Positions 46,228-59,139 are shown, counted from the first letter of the stretch. The stretch: 64,000 nucleotides of DNA from Odiellus spinosus (GCA_963920705.1 OY987233.1:3772001-3836000); one strand, 5' to 3'. Translations and numbers: made by a program. The notes: generated by a model from the sequence alone, not told the origin.

Positions 46228-47137
46228 TTAAATGACTTGAGATGGCGGCACCCGTCTCCTGATGTCACTTTTCGCCAGATTTGCGCAACTGTTAGATCTC
46301 AGGTGAATACTGTCATTCGGTGCTTTGATTCCTTTACCTTATTCCTCCAAGCTTCGATGTTGGTAAGGTGTTCGCGCAATTTTCGTTTTTCAAGCTTCAT
46401 CGATCATTTGCTAGAAATCATCTTCTCTCGAAGATCCTGTTGAAGAGAGAGTTGGTTGGGGATGCCGCGATTTTAGCCTTTAAAACTATAAAGCAGACGG
46501 CGCCGACTCTTGCAATTTTTTTTTTTTTTTTAACTTCTTTAATTTGGCCCCTTTTTATTTTTCTTTCATTTCGTTTTCGACCGGGATCTCTGCCCCGAAT
46601 ATACCCCTCTCCGAACTCTTCTCCTTATTCCCCACCTACTTTTAGTAATTTCTCCGTCTAGCCTTTTATTTTTAATCCCTCGCAGTGTGTATGAAATAGA
46701 TTATTAATCTGATGCCATATAGCTGGAAGGCTTAACCATATTTATGATATTTATGACTCGTTTAATTGCTATCATAAAAAAGGAGGGGCTTACTTAGGGA
46801 ATGTTCCAGTCGAAGTCATCAGCTACGTCATAGCTTGAAAAGTTTATAGCGCTTGTGAGCACCGAGCATTTCTTAAGCTTATTTTTTCGAAAACCGTGTC
46901 AGCTCTCAAGACCTATTGACTATGAGTCCTCTGACCCCTAGCGTTTTATGAAAACGGAAATAATGGCCCCGTATAGCCTTAATGCTACGTGATTTCGTGA
47001 CGTAGTTAGCAACATTCGAACAAGATGTCGCACCCACAAGTTATTTTATAATTCCAACTATTAGACCCGAAGATATATTTTGTCGTTTATGTCGAGTTAA
47101 TTAGAACATTTGTTTCCGAGATTAATTGAATTAATCT
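46228..47137. other. no recognised gene
   Basis: 46230-46500 is GC-richer, with overlapping frames of 68 and 97 codons that I do not recognise, followed by a T run at 46518-46531. Possibly an old retroposed piece. The rest is ordinary AT-rich intron. Confidence 0.35.
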
Positions 47138-47144
47138 ATTCATT

Positions 47145-47437
47145 CAAGGATCCTGTATGTTTAGAAGGATGAGAAACGAGAGAAAAAACGCGCCTGAGAT
47201 AGCGGCCGCGCAAGCGCAGTAGACTCTATCTAGATTGATATCGTCAACGCCAAATACTACATTTGTAATCTGCTTACTCGTTGCTGGTTGGTCGAAAATA
47301 AATTATTTGTCCTTGACGATATCAAAACAAGTTGGCCAACCCTATGACTCTCTCTTAAAATCGACGCCGTTGCCGCCGCTTTTAAAATACAAGCTCTATG
47401 GGTCGTTTCTCATCCTTCTAAACATACAGGATCCTTG
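47145..47437. mobile_element. family K MITE, 7-bp TSD ATTCATT
   Basis: 293 bp with inverted ends CAAGGATCCTGTATGTTTAG and complement. Exact duplication ATTCATT at 47138-47144 and 47438-47444. The interior is GC-richer (GATAGCGGCCGCGCAAGCGC). Only one copy in the window. Confidence 0.92.
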
Positions 47438-47444
47438 ATTCATT

Positions 47445-47915
47445 GGTGTATTTCTTTTGTTTCGAAGGTCAGGTTTAAGATTTTGATTAACGAAGGGTTC
47501 ATTTAATTTGGTCTTAAACAACTTGTTTTACATTTCATTAAATCCTTTATCCACGCGCCATCTTACGAAGATTTCTCGAAGTATTCGCCAAACTTTGAAT
47601 TTTTTTACAATCTTCGCTGGCACCTTACTTTAAAGGGATATTGAAAGAGACGATCTTGGTAATTGCTTTTGATAGATTATTAGCGTTAAAATGTGTTTTT
47701 GCGCGCCTAAAGGGAGAATGAAAAGTCTTTATTGTACCTTAAACTTTTTTTAAAGGGATAGTGAAAATATTTTTTATATAGGCATATTTCTTATCATTAA
47801 AATACATATTGTTCACTAGTAAAATAAATTATATACCAGTATTGAGCTAGAAATCGTAATGCAGGCTTAACAAGGATTCACAGAAAGTTTAATAACCAGG
47901 AAAAGCGAGTGTCTC
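47445..47915. other. no complete element; TTAA/AGGGA ends
   Basis: Contains isolated TTTAAAGGGATA starts at 47634 and 47753 and a CTAAAGGGAGAATGA word at 47709, which look like truncated ends of TTAA-targeting elements. Confidence 0.4.
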
Positions 47916-47919
47916 TTAA

Positions 47920-48328
47920 AGGGAGAATGTAACTCAATTTCTTATCGTTTAAACAGGACTAATCCACCAGTAAAAAAAAAAAAAAAAAATACAAACAAAT
48001 ATTAAACTAGAAATAAATTTAAAGTTCATCCGGAAAATAGGCTTAGCTGGATTCATGGAGATCTTGAATTTCTTCGCATTGGTAGAATGTTATAGGAAGT
48101 CTCATGGCGATCTCGCCTTAACGAAAGGCCTTTGTTCATTGTTCGCTGGCCCTTTAATGCGAAGAAATTAAGAATCTCTACGAATTCAGCTAAGCCTATT
48201 TTGATGATAAGTTTTAAATTTATTTCTAGTTTAATATTTGTTTTGTAAACTTTTTACTGGTAGATTAGGCCTATTTAAACGATAAGAAATCGATAAAAAA
48301 TCACTTGTTATTAGATTGCATTCTTCCT
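47920..48328. mobile_element. family B foldback MITE, copy 6, TTAA TSD
   Basis: TTAA at 47916-47919 and 48329-48332. Left end AGGGAGAATGTAACTC, right end AGATTGCATTCTTCC. An A run of about 18 lies in the left arm. Confidence 0.85.
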
Positions 48329-48654
48329 TTAAATATATATCTTATTTTGTGTTGCTTGTTCGGTGATTTTCCCTCTCGTGTTTTTGCATGATTTCATTCC
48401 GGGAGATGATAGTAACGGTGATGATCTTTTCCCACGGTCTGCCGGGCGCTAAAGGTACACCTCTATCTCTCTCTCTTTAGAGTTTTATCTTGGAAACAAA
48501 ACGCAACCACAAAATGACCTCATATATATAACTGACTTTTGGAGAAGCCAATCATTGGGGGTCATGCCATTAGAATTTAATGAGAAAACAAATTTAATTA
48601 TAGAGGTTTAGAATCCCTATGGTTTATATTTTTAATTTTATCATACTATTAATA

Positions 48655-49000
48655 CGCCATATTCAAAATTGTTACTTCTGGATTAACGCGTTCTTGAGAA
48701 ACTTCTGATTAAGTACATTTACGAAAAAGACCGCGCGAAAACGACCTTATCACTTATGCCAGAACGCTCGAGAATCATCTGTCAGCTCTATACAATAGCG
48801 AAATCACGTGACCATAGTGATGACGTAGATTGCGGGGAATTTTAATTTTAAAAATGTTCGAAAATGGCGATTATAAAATATGTATTTTTACTGTCATGGA
48901 AATTTTGTTCTATGACATATATATATTTATTCAGACTCGTTTTTTAACGATCTTTTCGAAAATGCTACTCAATTTCAATTTGGAGTTCATAAAAAAACGG
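48655..49000. mobile_element. family G repeat, copy 6
   Basis: ATATTCAAAATTGTTACTTC through CCGCGCGAAAACGACC, ACCATAGTGATGACGTAGA and the TTTTTTAACGATC hairpin to TTTGGAGTTCAT. Confidence 0.7.
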
Positions 49001-49642
49001 TAACAGCCACACTTTAATAATGCAAATTTTGTTAAATTTTTCTTAATCATATACGAAAGGGATAGTCATATTTCCTTTTTTTTTTTTTTTTTTTTTTTTT
49101 TTGGAATTTTAAGCGAAGCCCCCTTTGTTTAAGAACCGCCAAGAGTGTTATGACCTCGCCAAGAAGGTTACCTTGTTTTTTTTTCTCCTTGCAGGCTTGC
49201 TAAGAAATAGCTAAAAAATCTCCTTTTTTTATAGCCGCGAGCCAACGCCGCCCCCAACTATACTTAGGGTCACGCCTAAGGTCACTCGGTTCGTAGGTCA
49301 AGTTGCGGTTTACCGATAATGGGCCCTTCGCTTATGCAACTCATACCTGGTCTCGCTAGTGAAATATTCTCTACCGTGGGAGTGTGGATCGTTTTCTCGT
49401 CTACAGACTACGATAGAGAGAGAGGGGGAGTAGTGGGGGGTTAGTTTGAACTAAGATTATGGCGCCTTTGCTATTAGTAATTCCGGCTTAATGCTTAGTT
49501 AGGATTGAGCTTCTATAAAAGTCTCGGTGACTAGATATATAGGATTAGTAAAACCCAAGGCTGTTCAGTAAAAATCACCTTATAATGTTTAAAATCATTC
49601 CAAAATCACATAATTACCCCAGAAATCTAGCCTGACACTTTT
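49001..49642. other. no recognised gene; long T run
   Basis: T run at about 49076-49102 followed by a GC-richer segment to about 49500. The run could be the tail of a - strand retroposon, but I cannot match a SINE or LINE. Confidence 0.35.
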
Positions 49643-49925
49643 TCAAGAACTCCAAATGAAAATTGAGTAACATTTTCGGAAAGATCGTTAAAAAAATATA
49701 TACATATGTCTTAAAATAAAATTTCAGCGACAGTAAAAATACATATGTTATAATTGACATTTTCGAAATTTTTAAAATAAAAATTCCCCCGCAATACTAC
49801 GTCATCACTATGGTCACGTGATTTCGCTATTGTAACTGGAGTCTGCAGTTGATTCTCGCACGTTCTGGCACAAGTTTTAAGGTCGCTTTCGCGCGGTATA
49901 TTTCGTAAAAGTACTTAATACTAAA
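49643..49925. mobile_element. family G repeat, copy 7, inverted
   Basis: AAGAACTCCAAATGAAAATT through TACGTCATCACTATGGTCA to AAGGTCGCTTTCGCGCGG. Confidence 0.7.
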
Positions 49926-50535
49926 AATCATACTGTCATGGTTCTTGAATATTTCTGATTTGAAGCCTTTCGTGGTGAAAATCTTGTCTCCTACACTTTA
50001 TTCTAAATTTTTATTAAAATATGTAGGTAGATGTAGGTCCCATGGATCATAATGGATGTTAAATATTTTACTTTCTTGAACTATAGATGAGACGCCGGGG
50101 ATAGGGAGGAGGTGAATGTATGTTGGTATCGCGCGAGGTCACGAAAAAGGTCGCCCTTGGACTTTCTTCGTGTTTCAAAGGGCCCAGTTTTCGTAATATT
50201 TTATTTCTTTTTGATTTTTCGAGACGACGCCTATTATAAAACCTAATTTAAAAAAATATATATATATATTTAATTTGATTTTTTCGGGTGGAAATTCGGG
50301 GTCAGACCGTCGTAACTTGATGCTAAGTAATTTTTAAGATGACACATATGGATTTATCAATAATATATTTCATTTTATTTAATACGTGCTTGTTCATTTA
50401 ATTTAATTTAGAACATCCTCCATATTAATTTAAAGGAATACTATTAGCTTAAATGATTGTTTATGTAAAAATATGTCCCACTGAATTTTTTCATAATTTT
50501 TGAAGAAATAATTCTATCAGTATTTGAATTTCTCT
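49926..50535. other. no recognised feature
   Basis: AT-rich intron sequence. Confidence 0.4.
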
Positions 50536-50537
50536 TA

Positions 50538-51082
50538 GAGCTCGGAATCGGATATCCATTATCTTCTGTTATTCGTATATTTTCAGATATTTTATTTTCG
50601 GATAAATTGCTTTGTAACTGAATAACGAAATTTGTATATTCGTATAATTGTTAAAGGTTTAAGGTTTACCCGAAGATAAGCGTTTGGCGCTTTATCTACG
50701 AACAAATTACTCGTATTCGAACGTATAACGATGGATAAGAAAATTAAAATTTCCAGAATTAGTCTAAAATATAAGAAAAATATTTCAAATTGACTTTTAA
50801 TTCGAAGAATATAAATAAAACGACGAAACTAAGATTTTAAATCATATTTTTATTCGTTATTTTCCACGAAAATAAATTTTGAATTTTTTTATCCGAACGT
50901 ATAACGCGAATAATATTCTAAGATAAGGCCATTTTTGGATAAAAACGGATATGGATTTTTTTTACTTCATCTTCGAATAAGTTAAATCGAATGAAAAAGT
51001 ATATTTTTAATCAAACAGATAATATACATAAGAATTTAGTAGATTTTATCCAATTAATAAAAAATATACGAATTCCGAGCTC
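50538..51082. mobile_element. family H MITE, copy 2, TA TSD
   Basis: 545 bp with ends GAGCTCGGAAT and complement ATTCCGAGCTC, flanked by TA at 50536-50537 and 51083-51084. The best-preserved copy. Confidence 0.82.
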
Positions 51083-51084
51083 TA

Positions 51085-51714
51085 ATTTTTAATAGAAAAC
51101 GTGTCAATTTAAAGTTACGATATTCTAGCTCCAAGTTTTAAATAAAATCCAAAATTTTCTATCAGAAGAAGTGGGAGGAATATTTTATTATCGATATTTA
51201 TATTATAAATTCAAATATGGTCGATTTTATTGAGTAATGATAGAATTTTTTTACCAAGCCAGCAGGTCCATATATTAAAAGGCGGTGCATGCATCGAATC
51301 GAATAAGTAATTACAGTCCTTGAAACAATTAATTGGGCGTGTAAAAAGTGGGAGGTAACTACACATCTAGCTATAGGAGAGATTACATTATATCTATATC
51401 AAACTATCATGTTCCCCCTATCATAAAAAAGCTTTCCGATAATGTTTATACAAAGAATACCCGAGGTATAATACACACCCATTGCACGCTTCAACGAGCT
51501 TCGCCGCTCCGTGAATATATTATTTGATATTTGAATTTTTATAGGTACTTATACAAAGCCTATAAATTGAAATTTTATATTTATCATTTTTTATCCGAGT
51601 CTATAGGACTTATAGAAGTTAGAAAATAATGGTGTCGTTCTGAACTTGTTATGGAAACATTAAAACCCGCTAAATTAAATGGTTTTCACTATTCAAAACT
51701 AATTATTAAAGTAA
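51085..51714. other. no recognised feature
   Basis: AT-rich intron sequence. Confidence 0.4.
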
Positions 51715-52440
51715 ATTCTTAGCAAGTCATTAAAATTGTCGTAAATTCATTAACAAGTCATTGAAGTTGTCGTAAATTCATAACAAGTCAATTGAAATTG
51801 ACGTAAATTTACTAGCAAGTCATTGAAGATGTCGTAAATTCACTAACAATTCAATTGAAATTGTCGTAAATTCATTATTAAGTCAATTGAAATTGTCGTA
51901 AATTCATTATTAAGTCAATTGGAATTGTCGTAAATTCACTAACAATTCAGTTGAAATTGTCGTAAATTCATTAACAAGTCAATTGAAATTGTCGTAAATT
52001 CATAACAAGTCAATTGAAATTGTCGTAAATTCATCACAAGTCAATGGAAATTGTCGTAAATTCATAACAAGTCAATTGAAATTGACGGAAATTCATAACA
52101 AGTCAATTGAAATTGTCGTAAATTCATTAACAAGTCAATTGAAATTGTCGTAAATTCATTAACAAGTCATTGAAGTTGTCGTAAATTCATAACAAGTCAA
52201 TTGAAATTGTCGTAAATTCATAACAAGTCAATTGAAATTGTCGTATATTCATAACAAGTCGATTGAAATTGTCGTAAATTCACTAACAAGTCATTGAAAT
52301 TGTCGTAAATTCACTAACAAGTTATTAATATTGTCGTAAATTCATTAACAGGTCATTAATATTGTCGTAAATTTACTAAAAAGTCCTTCATACTGTCGTA
52401 AATTCCATAACAAGTCATTAAAATGGTCACCGAATTAATT
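51715..52440. repeat. 31-33-bp degenerate minisatellite, about 22 copies
   Basis: Unit ACAAGTCAATTGAAATTGTC plus GTAAATTCATA, with indels of one to two bases and many substitutions. Confidence 0.9.
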
Positions 52441-52934
52441 TTAATTCGCTTATAAAACACATCGTTTTACTTTGCATATATGCCTAGACTTTAATCTTGA
52501 TGAAAGTGAAGTTTTGGTATTATTATAGATGCGTATAAACGGGGTTTGACCCTCATATTGACCTTTTGTTCTGATATTCTTAGCTCCTCCCCAAATGTTC
52601 TTCACGATTTAAATCGCGATAAAGTGAAAGCGTATAACCAGATGCATTTATTTGATAAGATTGCTATGAAAAATTCCTTCCAAATAAAAAAAGCCGAAAA
52701 TTTAAAAATATGGCCGTTTTGATTTAGGGTTAAACCCGGACGTGATATGGGGTTTTTTACGGACGCTATACCTCTCATCCAAAAGTATTCCTCTTACTTG
52801 GAAGATTCCCACGTTCAAGCAAAAAATATAAACAACTAGATCAGAAGTACATAAAATGAGAAGAGCTCTGCTCTAATTATCGATAATTTTATATCGCGAG
52901 GATCAGTAAAGTTATGTGCTTCAATTTAAACGTC
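52441..52934. other. no recognised feature
   Basis: AT-rich spacer between two arrays. Confidence 0.4.
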
Positions 52935-53708
52935 GATTAAGCCTAATTTCAAACATTGATTAGGCTTAATTTCAAACGTCGATAAAGCCTAATTTCAACC
53001 GTCGATTAAGCCTAATTTCAAACGTAGCTTAAGCCTAATTTCAAACGTAGCTTAAGCCTAATTTCAAACGTAGCTTAAGCCTAATTTCAAACGTAGCTTA
53101 AGCCTAATTTCAAACGTCGCTTAAGCCTAATTTCAAACGACGATTAAGCCTAATTTCAAACGACGATTAAGCCTAATTTCAAACGACGATTAAGCCTAAT
53201 TTCAAACGACGATTAAGCCTAATTTCAAACGACGATTAAGCCTAATTTCAAACGACGATTAAGCCTAATTTCAAACGACGATTAAGTCTAATTTCAAACG
53301 TCGATTAAGCCTAATTTCAAACGTCGATTAAGCCTAATTTCAAACGTCGATTAAACCTAATTTCAAACATCAATTAAACCTAATTTCAAACGTCGATTAA
53401 GCCTAATTTCAAACGTCGATTAAGCCTAATTTCAAACGTCGATCAAGCCTAATTTCAAACGTCGATTAAGCCTAATTTCAAACGTCGATTAAGCCTAATT
53501 TCAAACGTCGATTAAGCCTAATTTCAAACGTCGATTAAGCCTAATTTCAAACGTCGATTAAGCCTAATTTCAAACGTCGATTAAGCCTTATTTCAAACAT
53601 CGATTAAGCCTAATTTCAAACGTCGATTAGGCCTAATTTCAAACGTCGATTAAGCCTATTTTCAAACGTCGATTAAGCCTAATTCCAAACGTCGTTTAAG
53701 CCTAACAA
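52935..53708. repeat. 23-bp minisatellite, about 33 copies
   Basis: Unit CGTCGATTAAGCCTAATTTC plus AAA. Variant blocks: CGTAGCTTAAGCC (53025-53110), CGACGATTAAG (53135-53285), CGTCGATTAAG elsewhere, with most copies otherwise identical. Confidence 0.93.
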
Positions 53709-54229
53709 GTCCGTCATTTTTGGCGGGTAATAGCTATAGTTAATGGGCACCATATAAACGGAAGGCTTTAAGTTAAAATCCCACCCGTGATGGCCTACAT
53801 TTCTTTCAAGCTTGAGTATTATGGGTATATACATTTGTAATATCTAACGAGGGATAGCCAACCAGGAATTTGATTTTAGATGTAATTGACAAGTACAAAT
53901 TTTGGCATTCAATCCCAGCAGACGTACATTTATGAATATATTTGTCCCAATAAAGAGCGCGAAGATCAAACGACTCACACAAATTATTTAATACAACGTT
54001 ACGAAAAGAAAAATGGCTAGACGAAGAAAGTTTCTTAAGAAACATATTCTTTTGTAATGGCAATTCATTTTTTTTTTTTTCTAATTTCTTTCACAAACAT
54101 ACGCAGTACCTCGTATTTAAAGTAGGCCGGCGTATCTGGTAGTAAATATTTCTGTAGATATCATTACGGTATAAGACAGGCATAACAACATAAGTGTATA
54201 ATATGACAGACCAACTAAGTTCAAATTAC
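53709..54229. other. no recognised feature
   Basis: An 85-codon - strand frame at 53806-54063 is not recognised. T run at 54069. Confidence 0.35.
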
Positions 54230-54545
54230 GAAACTAGAAATAAATTTAAAACGTACCGGAAAATAGGCTTAGCTGGATTCATGGAGATCCTGAATATCTT
54301 CGTATTGAAGGCTCAGCGACCAATGAGCAAAAGCCCGTTGTTAAGACGAGATCTCTATGATATTTTATCAATTGGTTGCTGACCCTTCAATGCCATGATT
54401 TCAGCTAAGACTATTTTCCGGGTAAGTTTTAAAATGATTTCTATAGTTAAATTTGTTTGTGATTTTTTTTACTGTTGGATTAAACCTATTTATACGATAA
54501 GGAATTGATAAAAAATCGTATGTTATTAAGTTGCATTCTTCCTTT
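54230..54545. mobile_element. family B MITE, copy 7, left end lost
   Basis: Starts at AACTAGAAATAAATTTAAAA, inside the left arm, and ends AAGTTGCATTCTTCC. Confidence 0.75.
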
Positions 54546-54655
54546 TATTAAGGATATCATTGCAAACTCAAATAGTCCAGCGTAAAATGAACAATCATTG
54601 CATTTTTCATTATTTTTTATTTAGTTTTTATTTAGGCATGCAGTTATACATTTTG

Positions 54656-55130
54656 AAACGTTCGAAAGGGCTTAGGTTCATTTGCTCGACTTTCCAATTG
54701 ATCGACAAGGAGTCCGTTTGATCGACTACCGTTTGATCGACTCCCATTTGATCGACTCCCATTTGATCGACAAGCCATTCCAATTGATCGACAGCCCAGT
54801 TTTTAAAATCATAAAAAAATTTCTGGAATAAAATAGTTTCGAATAAAGTACTTACGACCCGTCTCTCTTGTAATATTTTAGGTTAGGTTAGATTGGTTAG
54901 GTTAGGTTATGTTAAGTTTGGGTTAGGTTAGGTTGGTTAATCTATTTATAATCGTTATTTGAAGTTGACCAATTGGGAAACGATCAAATGCACCCTTTGT
55001 TGTCGGTAATTTGGGATTAGGCATCAATCATTTGATCCCTTTGTCGATCGTTTGGGAGTCGATCAAGTGGACCCTTTGTCGATCATTTGGGAGTCGATCA
55101 AGTGGACCCAAATCGTTTGAAAGAGGAATT
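54656..55130. mobile_element. element with inverted arms of GATCGAC repeats
   Basis: Left arm (54690-54800) has five to six copies of TTTGATCGACTCCCA-like words; the right arm (54965-55115) has the complement, GTCGATCATTTGGGAGTCGA. Outer ends CGTTCGAAAGGG and CGTTTGAAAGAGG are not simple inverted copies, so boundaries are uncertain. A TTAGG-like block sits between the arms. Confidence 0.65.
54889..54940. repeat. interstitial TTAGG-like telomeric repeat
   Basis: AGGTTAGGTTAG, GGTTAGGTTAGGTTATG and GGGTTAGGTTAGGTT: about eight TTAGG units, partly imperfect. TTAGG is the insect telomere repeat. Confidence 0.75.
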
Positions 55131-55589
55131 TTGCATTAAAATCATAGAAATTCAAATACAAATAATTTTTTGAATACCGTTAAATTACCGTGAGACGGTT
55201 AATTAGCGCGTAATCTACCATTTTCCAAAATTATGGTAATTTTTCAAATTTGTATTCGCGAACCTCTTAGGTCTTTATTTTAATAGTACAATAATAAATT
55301 TTCTTTTGTGATAAAACTTAATTTATATATAACTTATGGTTATAATGTAGTCAGGTTTATGTACCCGGGCCCACCCCATTAGATAACTTATCCATCCGTG
55401 ACTTTTTTAAAGTGGGTTTAATAAAGAAAACTTCTAAACAGTGTCTCCCTCGTATTACCTCAGTCATTATGGGATTTTACAAGCCGGGGACATTCTGAAA
55501 TTATGATTTTGGAATACGCTCGTTTATTAAGAATGCCACGAATTATTTATACGTGTGGTCTAATGGCTGGACAATGTGATGACCTTGTT
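55131..55589. other. no recognised feature
   Basis: AT-rich intron sequence. Confidence 0.4.
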
Positions 55590-56745
55590 TTTTTCTACAC
55601 AATCTTTAAGATTAGTGGAAAATCCAGGAATTTTTTAAACAAATCTATAAGATTAGTGGAAAGCCCAGGAATCTTTTAAACATACCTATAAGGTTAGTGG
55701 AAAGTATAGGTATTTTTTAAACAAATCTATAAGATTAATGGAAAGTTCAGGCATTTTTTAAACAAATCTACAAGATTAGTGGAAAATCTAGGAATTTTTT
55801 AAGCAAATCTATAAAATTAGTGAAAGTCCAGAAATTTTTTAAACAAATCTATAAGATTAGTGGAAAGTCCAGGAATGTTTTAAACAAATCTACAAGATGA
55901 CTGGAAAGTCTAGGAATTTTTTAAACAAATCTATAAGATGAGTGGAAAGTCCCGGAATATTTTAAACAAATCTATAAGATTAATAGAAAGCTCAGGCATT
56001 TTTTAAACAAGTCTACAAGATTAGTGGAAAGTCCAGGAAGTTTTTAATCAAATCTATAAGATTAGTGGAAAGTCCAGGCATTTTTTAAACAAATCTACAA
56101 GATTAGTGGAAAGTCCAGGTATTTTTTAAACTAAACTATAAGATTAGTGGAAAGTCTATTAATTTTTTAAACAAATCTATAAGATTAGTGGAAAGTCCAG
56201 GAATCTTTCAAACAAATCTATAAGATTAGTGGAAAGCCTAGGAAGTTTTTAAACAAATCTATAAGATTAGTGGAAAGCCTAGGAATTTTTTAAACAAATC
56301 TACAAGATTAGTGGAAAGTCTCGGAATTTTTTAAACAAATCTATAAGATTAGTGGAAAGTCCAGGCATTTTTTAAACTAAACTATAAGATTAGTGAAAGT
56401 CCAGAAATTTTTAAACAAATCTATAAAATTAGTGGAAAGTCTAGGTATTTTTTAAACTAAACTATAAGATTAGTGGAAAGTCCAGGAAACTTTTAATCAA
56501 ATCTATAAGATTAGTGGAAAGTCCAGGAATTTTTTAAACAAATCTATAAGATTAGTGGAAAGTCCAGGAATTTTTTAAACAAATATACAAGATTAGTGGA
56601 AAGTACAGGCATTTTTTAAACTAAACTATAAGATTACTCGAAAGTCCAGGAATTTTTAAACAAATCTATAAAATTAGTGGAAAGTCTAGGAATCTTTTAA
56701 ACAAATCTATAAGATTAGTGGAATGTCCTGGAAAATTTGAAACAA
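55590..56745. repeat. 41-bp minisatellite, about 28 copies
   Basis: Unit AAATCTATAAGATTAGTGGA followed by AAGTCCAGGAATTTTTTAAAC, with scattered substitutions and a TAAACTATAAG variant. The period is 41 bp at 55640/55681. Confidence 0.92.
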
Positions 56746-57276
56746 ATGAATATAATATTCAAGTAAATTAGACTAATTTCGTTATACCAGTTATACTTGA
56801 AAGATTCAAATTAAAAGCTACGAAAATCCAACGGCATTAAAATGGATTACGTCCAGGATATCATCCTCGGTAATCTTCGTCTCTCATCTCGCGGAGAAAG
56901 TTTTCTAGAGTCTCATCTCCCTCGTGCTATGATGGCGGATCTTCAATTGGTTGCCGCGAAAAAAGAGAGAGTAGAGGTCATTTTCTCACGGAACAAGGTA
57001 CGGGCCGTGTTCCTCTCTCCCGGGCAGTACCTCTGACCCTTAGAGGTCACTACATATCCCCCAAATCTCTAGATGTAGTCTTTATTAAACGCAATTGCCA
57101 ATGGCGAAACCGCTACGGATGTTTAGCGATGTTTAAATTTAATCTCTATTTTTTGGGAATCTTTCTCCTTTCGTTGTTTGAAATCTCTTGATGTGAAGCT
57201 GCATTCACACTAGTCACTTTGAAACGGTTCATTCAAATCAGCTTTTCAAGCTACTGCGTTCATACAAACCTAGAAA
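56746..57276. other. no recognised gene; one GC-richer open frame
   Basis: A 64-codon + frame at 56842-57036 (starts MDYVQDIILGN, ends LSPGQYL) stands out by GC content and codon-like composition. I do not recognise it and saw no flanking splice sites that would join it to dysf. Confidence 0.35.
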
Positions 57277-57631
57277 ACTTTTGAATATTTGGAAATATCA
57301 GGGAAATGTTGACAAATATCAAGAAACTCTAAAAATTGGCATAAATCAGGAAAATCATGGAGATTTATGAAAGTATATGAGTACTTGGCCATTAAATGGA
57401 GAATGCAACCTAACACCAAGTGTTTTTTATCGATTCCTTATCGTTTAACTCGACTTTTGAATATTTGGAAATATCAGGGAAATGTTGACAAATATCAAGA
57501 AACTCTAAAAATTGGCATAAATCAGGAAAATCATGGAGATTTATGAAAGTATATGAGTACTTGGCCATTAAATGGAGAATGCAACCTAACACCAAGTGTT
57601 TTTTATCGATTCCTTATCGTTTAACTCGACC
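57277..57631. repeat. 176-bp perfect tandem duplication
   Basis: Two copies with a start-to-start distance of 176 bp (57277 and 57453). Each includes the first 58 or so bases of a family B MITE, so the duplication happened after that insertion. Confidence 0.92.
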
Positions 57632-57999
57632 TAATCCACCAGTAAAAAAACATTACAAACAAATATTAAACTAGAAATCAATTTAAAACTTAACATTTCA
57701 AAATAGGCTAAGCTGGATTCATGGAGATCCTGAATTTCTTCACTTTGAAGTGTCAGCGACCAATGACCAAAGGCCTATCGTTAAGCCTAGATCCAATAAT
57801 ATTCGATTGTTCGCTGACCCTTCAATGCGAAGAAATTCAGGATATCTATGAATCCAGCTAAGCCTATTTTCAAGGTAAGTTTTAAATTTATTTCTAGTTT
57901 AATATTTGTTTGCAATTTTTTTTAAACTGTTGGATTAGGCCTATTTAAACGATAAGGAATCGATAAAAAAAAAATCACTTTTTAGGCTGCATTCTCCCT
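57572..57999. mobile_element. family B MITE, copy 8
   Basis: Left end ATGGAGAATGCAACCTAAC after TTAA (57568-57571), duplicated at 57396; right end GGCTGCATTCTCCCT followed by TTGA. Confidence 0.85.
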
Positions 58000-58314
58000 T
58001 TGAAAACGGGCTGATCCTATGGCTTGAAATTTTCAATTCAAGATTTTAATAGTATTAAAAACTAAAAATATATTTTCCATAACCTTATAACGATGTGAAC
58101 ACTGCTTAAAAACTTATCAATCTCAATTCTCCCCTTTTTAATAATAATAATAATAATATATGATCGACACGCTATTGATTGTATACTAAATTCGCGTTAC
58201 ACCCTGTGTCTAATCAGACATTTAAAAAAGCGATTACGTCACAAATTCAGTGGTCGCGCCCAAACCCGGATAGATAAACGTATAACTATACTTAATCCGC
58301 TAAATAATACTTAA

Positions 58315-58713
58315 AGGGAAACTTGGAGCTAAAAATGGAACAGCTTTTGATTTTATTTTCGGAATCACCTTGCCAAAAAACGTATTCCAGAATTTTCAAA
58401 TAATTTTTAGGCGCATTTTTGGTGTTTAAATTAATTTCTAAAGTTTGGTAAAATTTGAATAAAGGTAAATATAAAATCGGACCAATCATATTATTTCAGC
58501 CTTCAACAGCGCTTGTAATGATGATCAAGATCTTAGGCCGGTCTATTCTTTTAATGTTAGTACATTACAAGCACTGTTGAAGGCTGAATTAATATGATTG
58601 GTCCGAATTTATATTTACTTTAATAGAAATTTTGCTAAACTTCAGAAATTAATTTAAACACCAAAAACGCGTCTAAAAATTCTGAAAAAATTTTCGAATA
58701 TGTTTTTGGCATG
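58315..58713. mobile_element. family A MITE, copy 8, right end lost
   Basis: TTAA at 58311-58314 then AGGGAAACTTGGAGC. The central hairpin is shortened. Stops after TTTTTGGCATGGCG. Confidence 0.82.
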
Positions 58714-59139
58714 GCGAATAATCTCAATAGAGTTTCAACTGAGCATTAAAATGCAGTTAAGTAGCAGATAATAAGGGGATTATCTTATATAAGTTGAAGC
58801 ATTCGAAATTTGATAGAAAAAACCTTATAATTTTAAATGAACTTAATCCGTTGATCGTCATGGAAAAATAATTGGAGATTTAATTTTTATTTAAATAGAG
58901 AATGCAGTAGTAGAACAAGTTAATTTTTATTTCATATTAAAATTAAGAAAATTAAGTCGAAAATCAAGAAATGAAGTTTAGGCTTTACGGGCTCTAACAG
59001 AACCCAACTTTACTAATTAATTATGCCCTGATTAATAAAAAAACGTTTGGTCAGTTTTTTTTTTTTTTTCTAATTCCCATGGAAATTCTTTTTGAAGCGT
59101 TAGAAACAATCTTCAAAATGAAAATATCAAAAGTATAAA

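Noticed and set aside
49076..49500. A possible - strand SINE or LINE tail after a T run
   Set aside because: No A/B boxes, reverse transcriptase frame or target duplication could be found.
56842..57036. A possible extra dysf exon or separate small gene
   Set aside because: The phases and content do not fit between the linker exon (FSK) and PAS-A (ALSGFL), which join directly, and no protein family was recognised.
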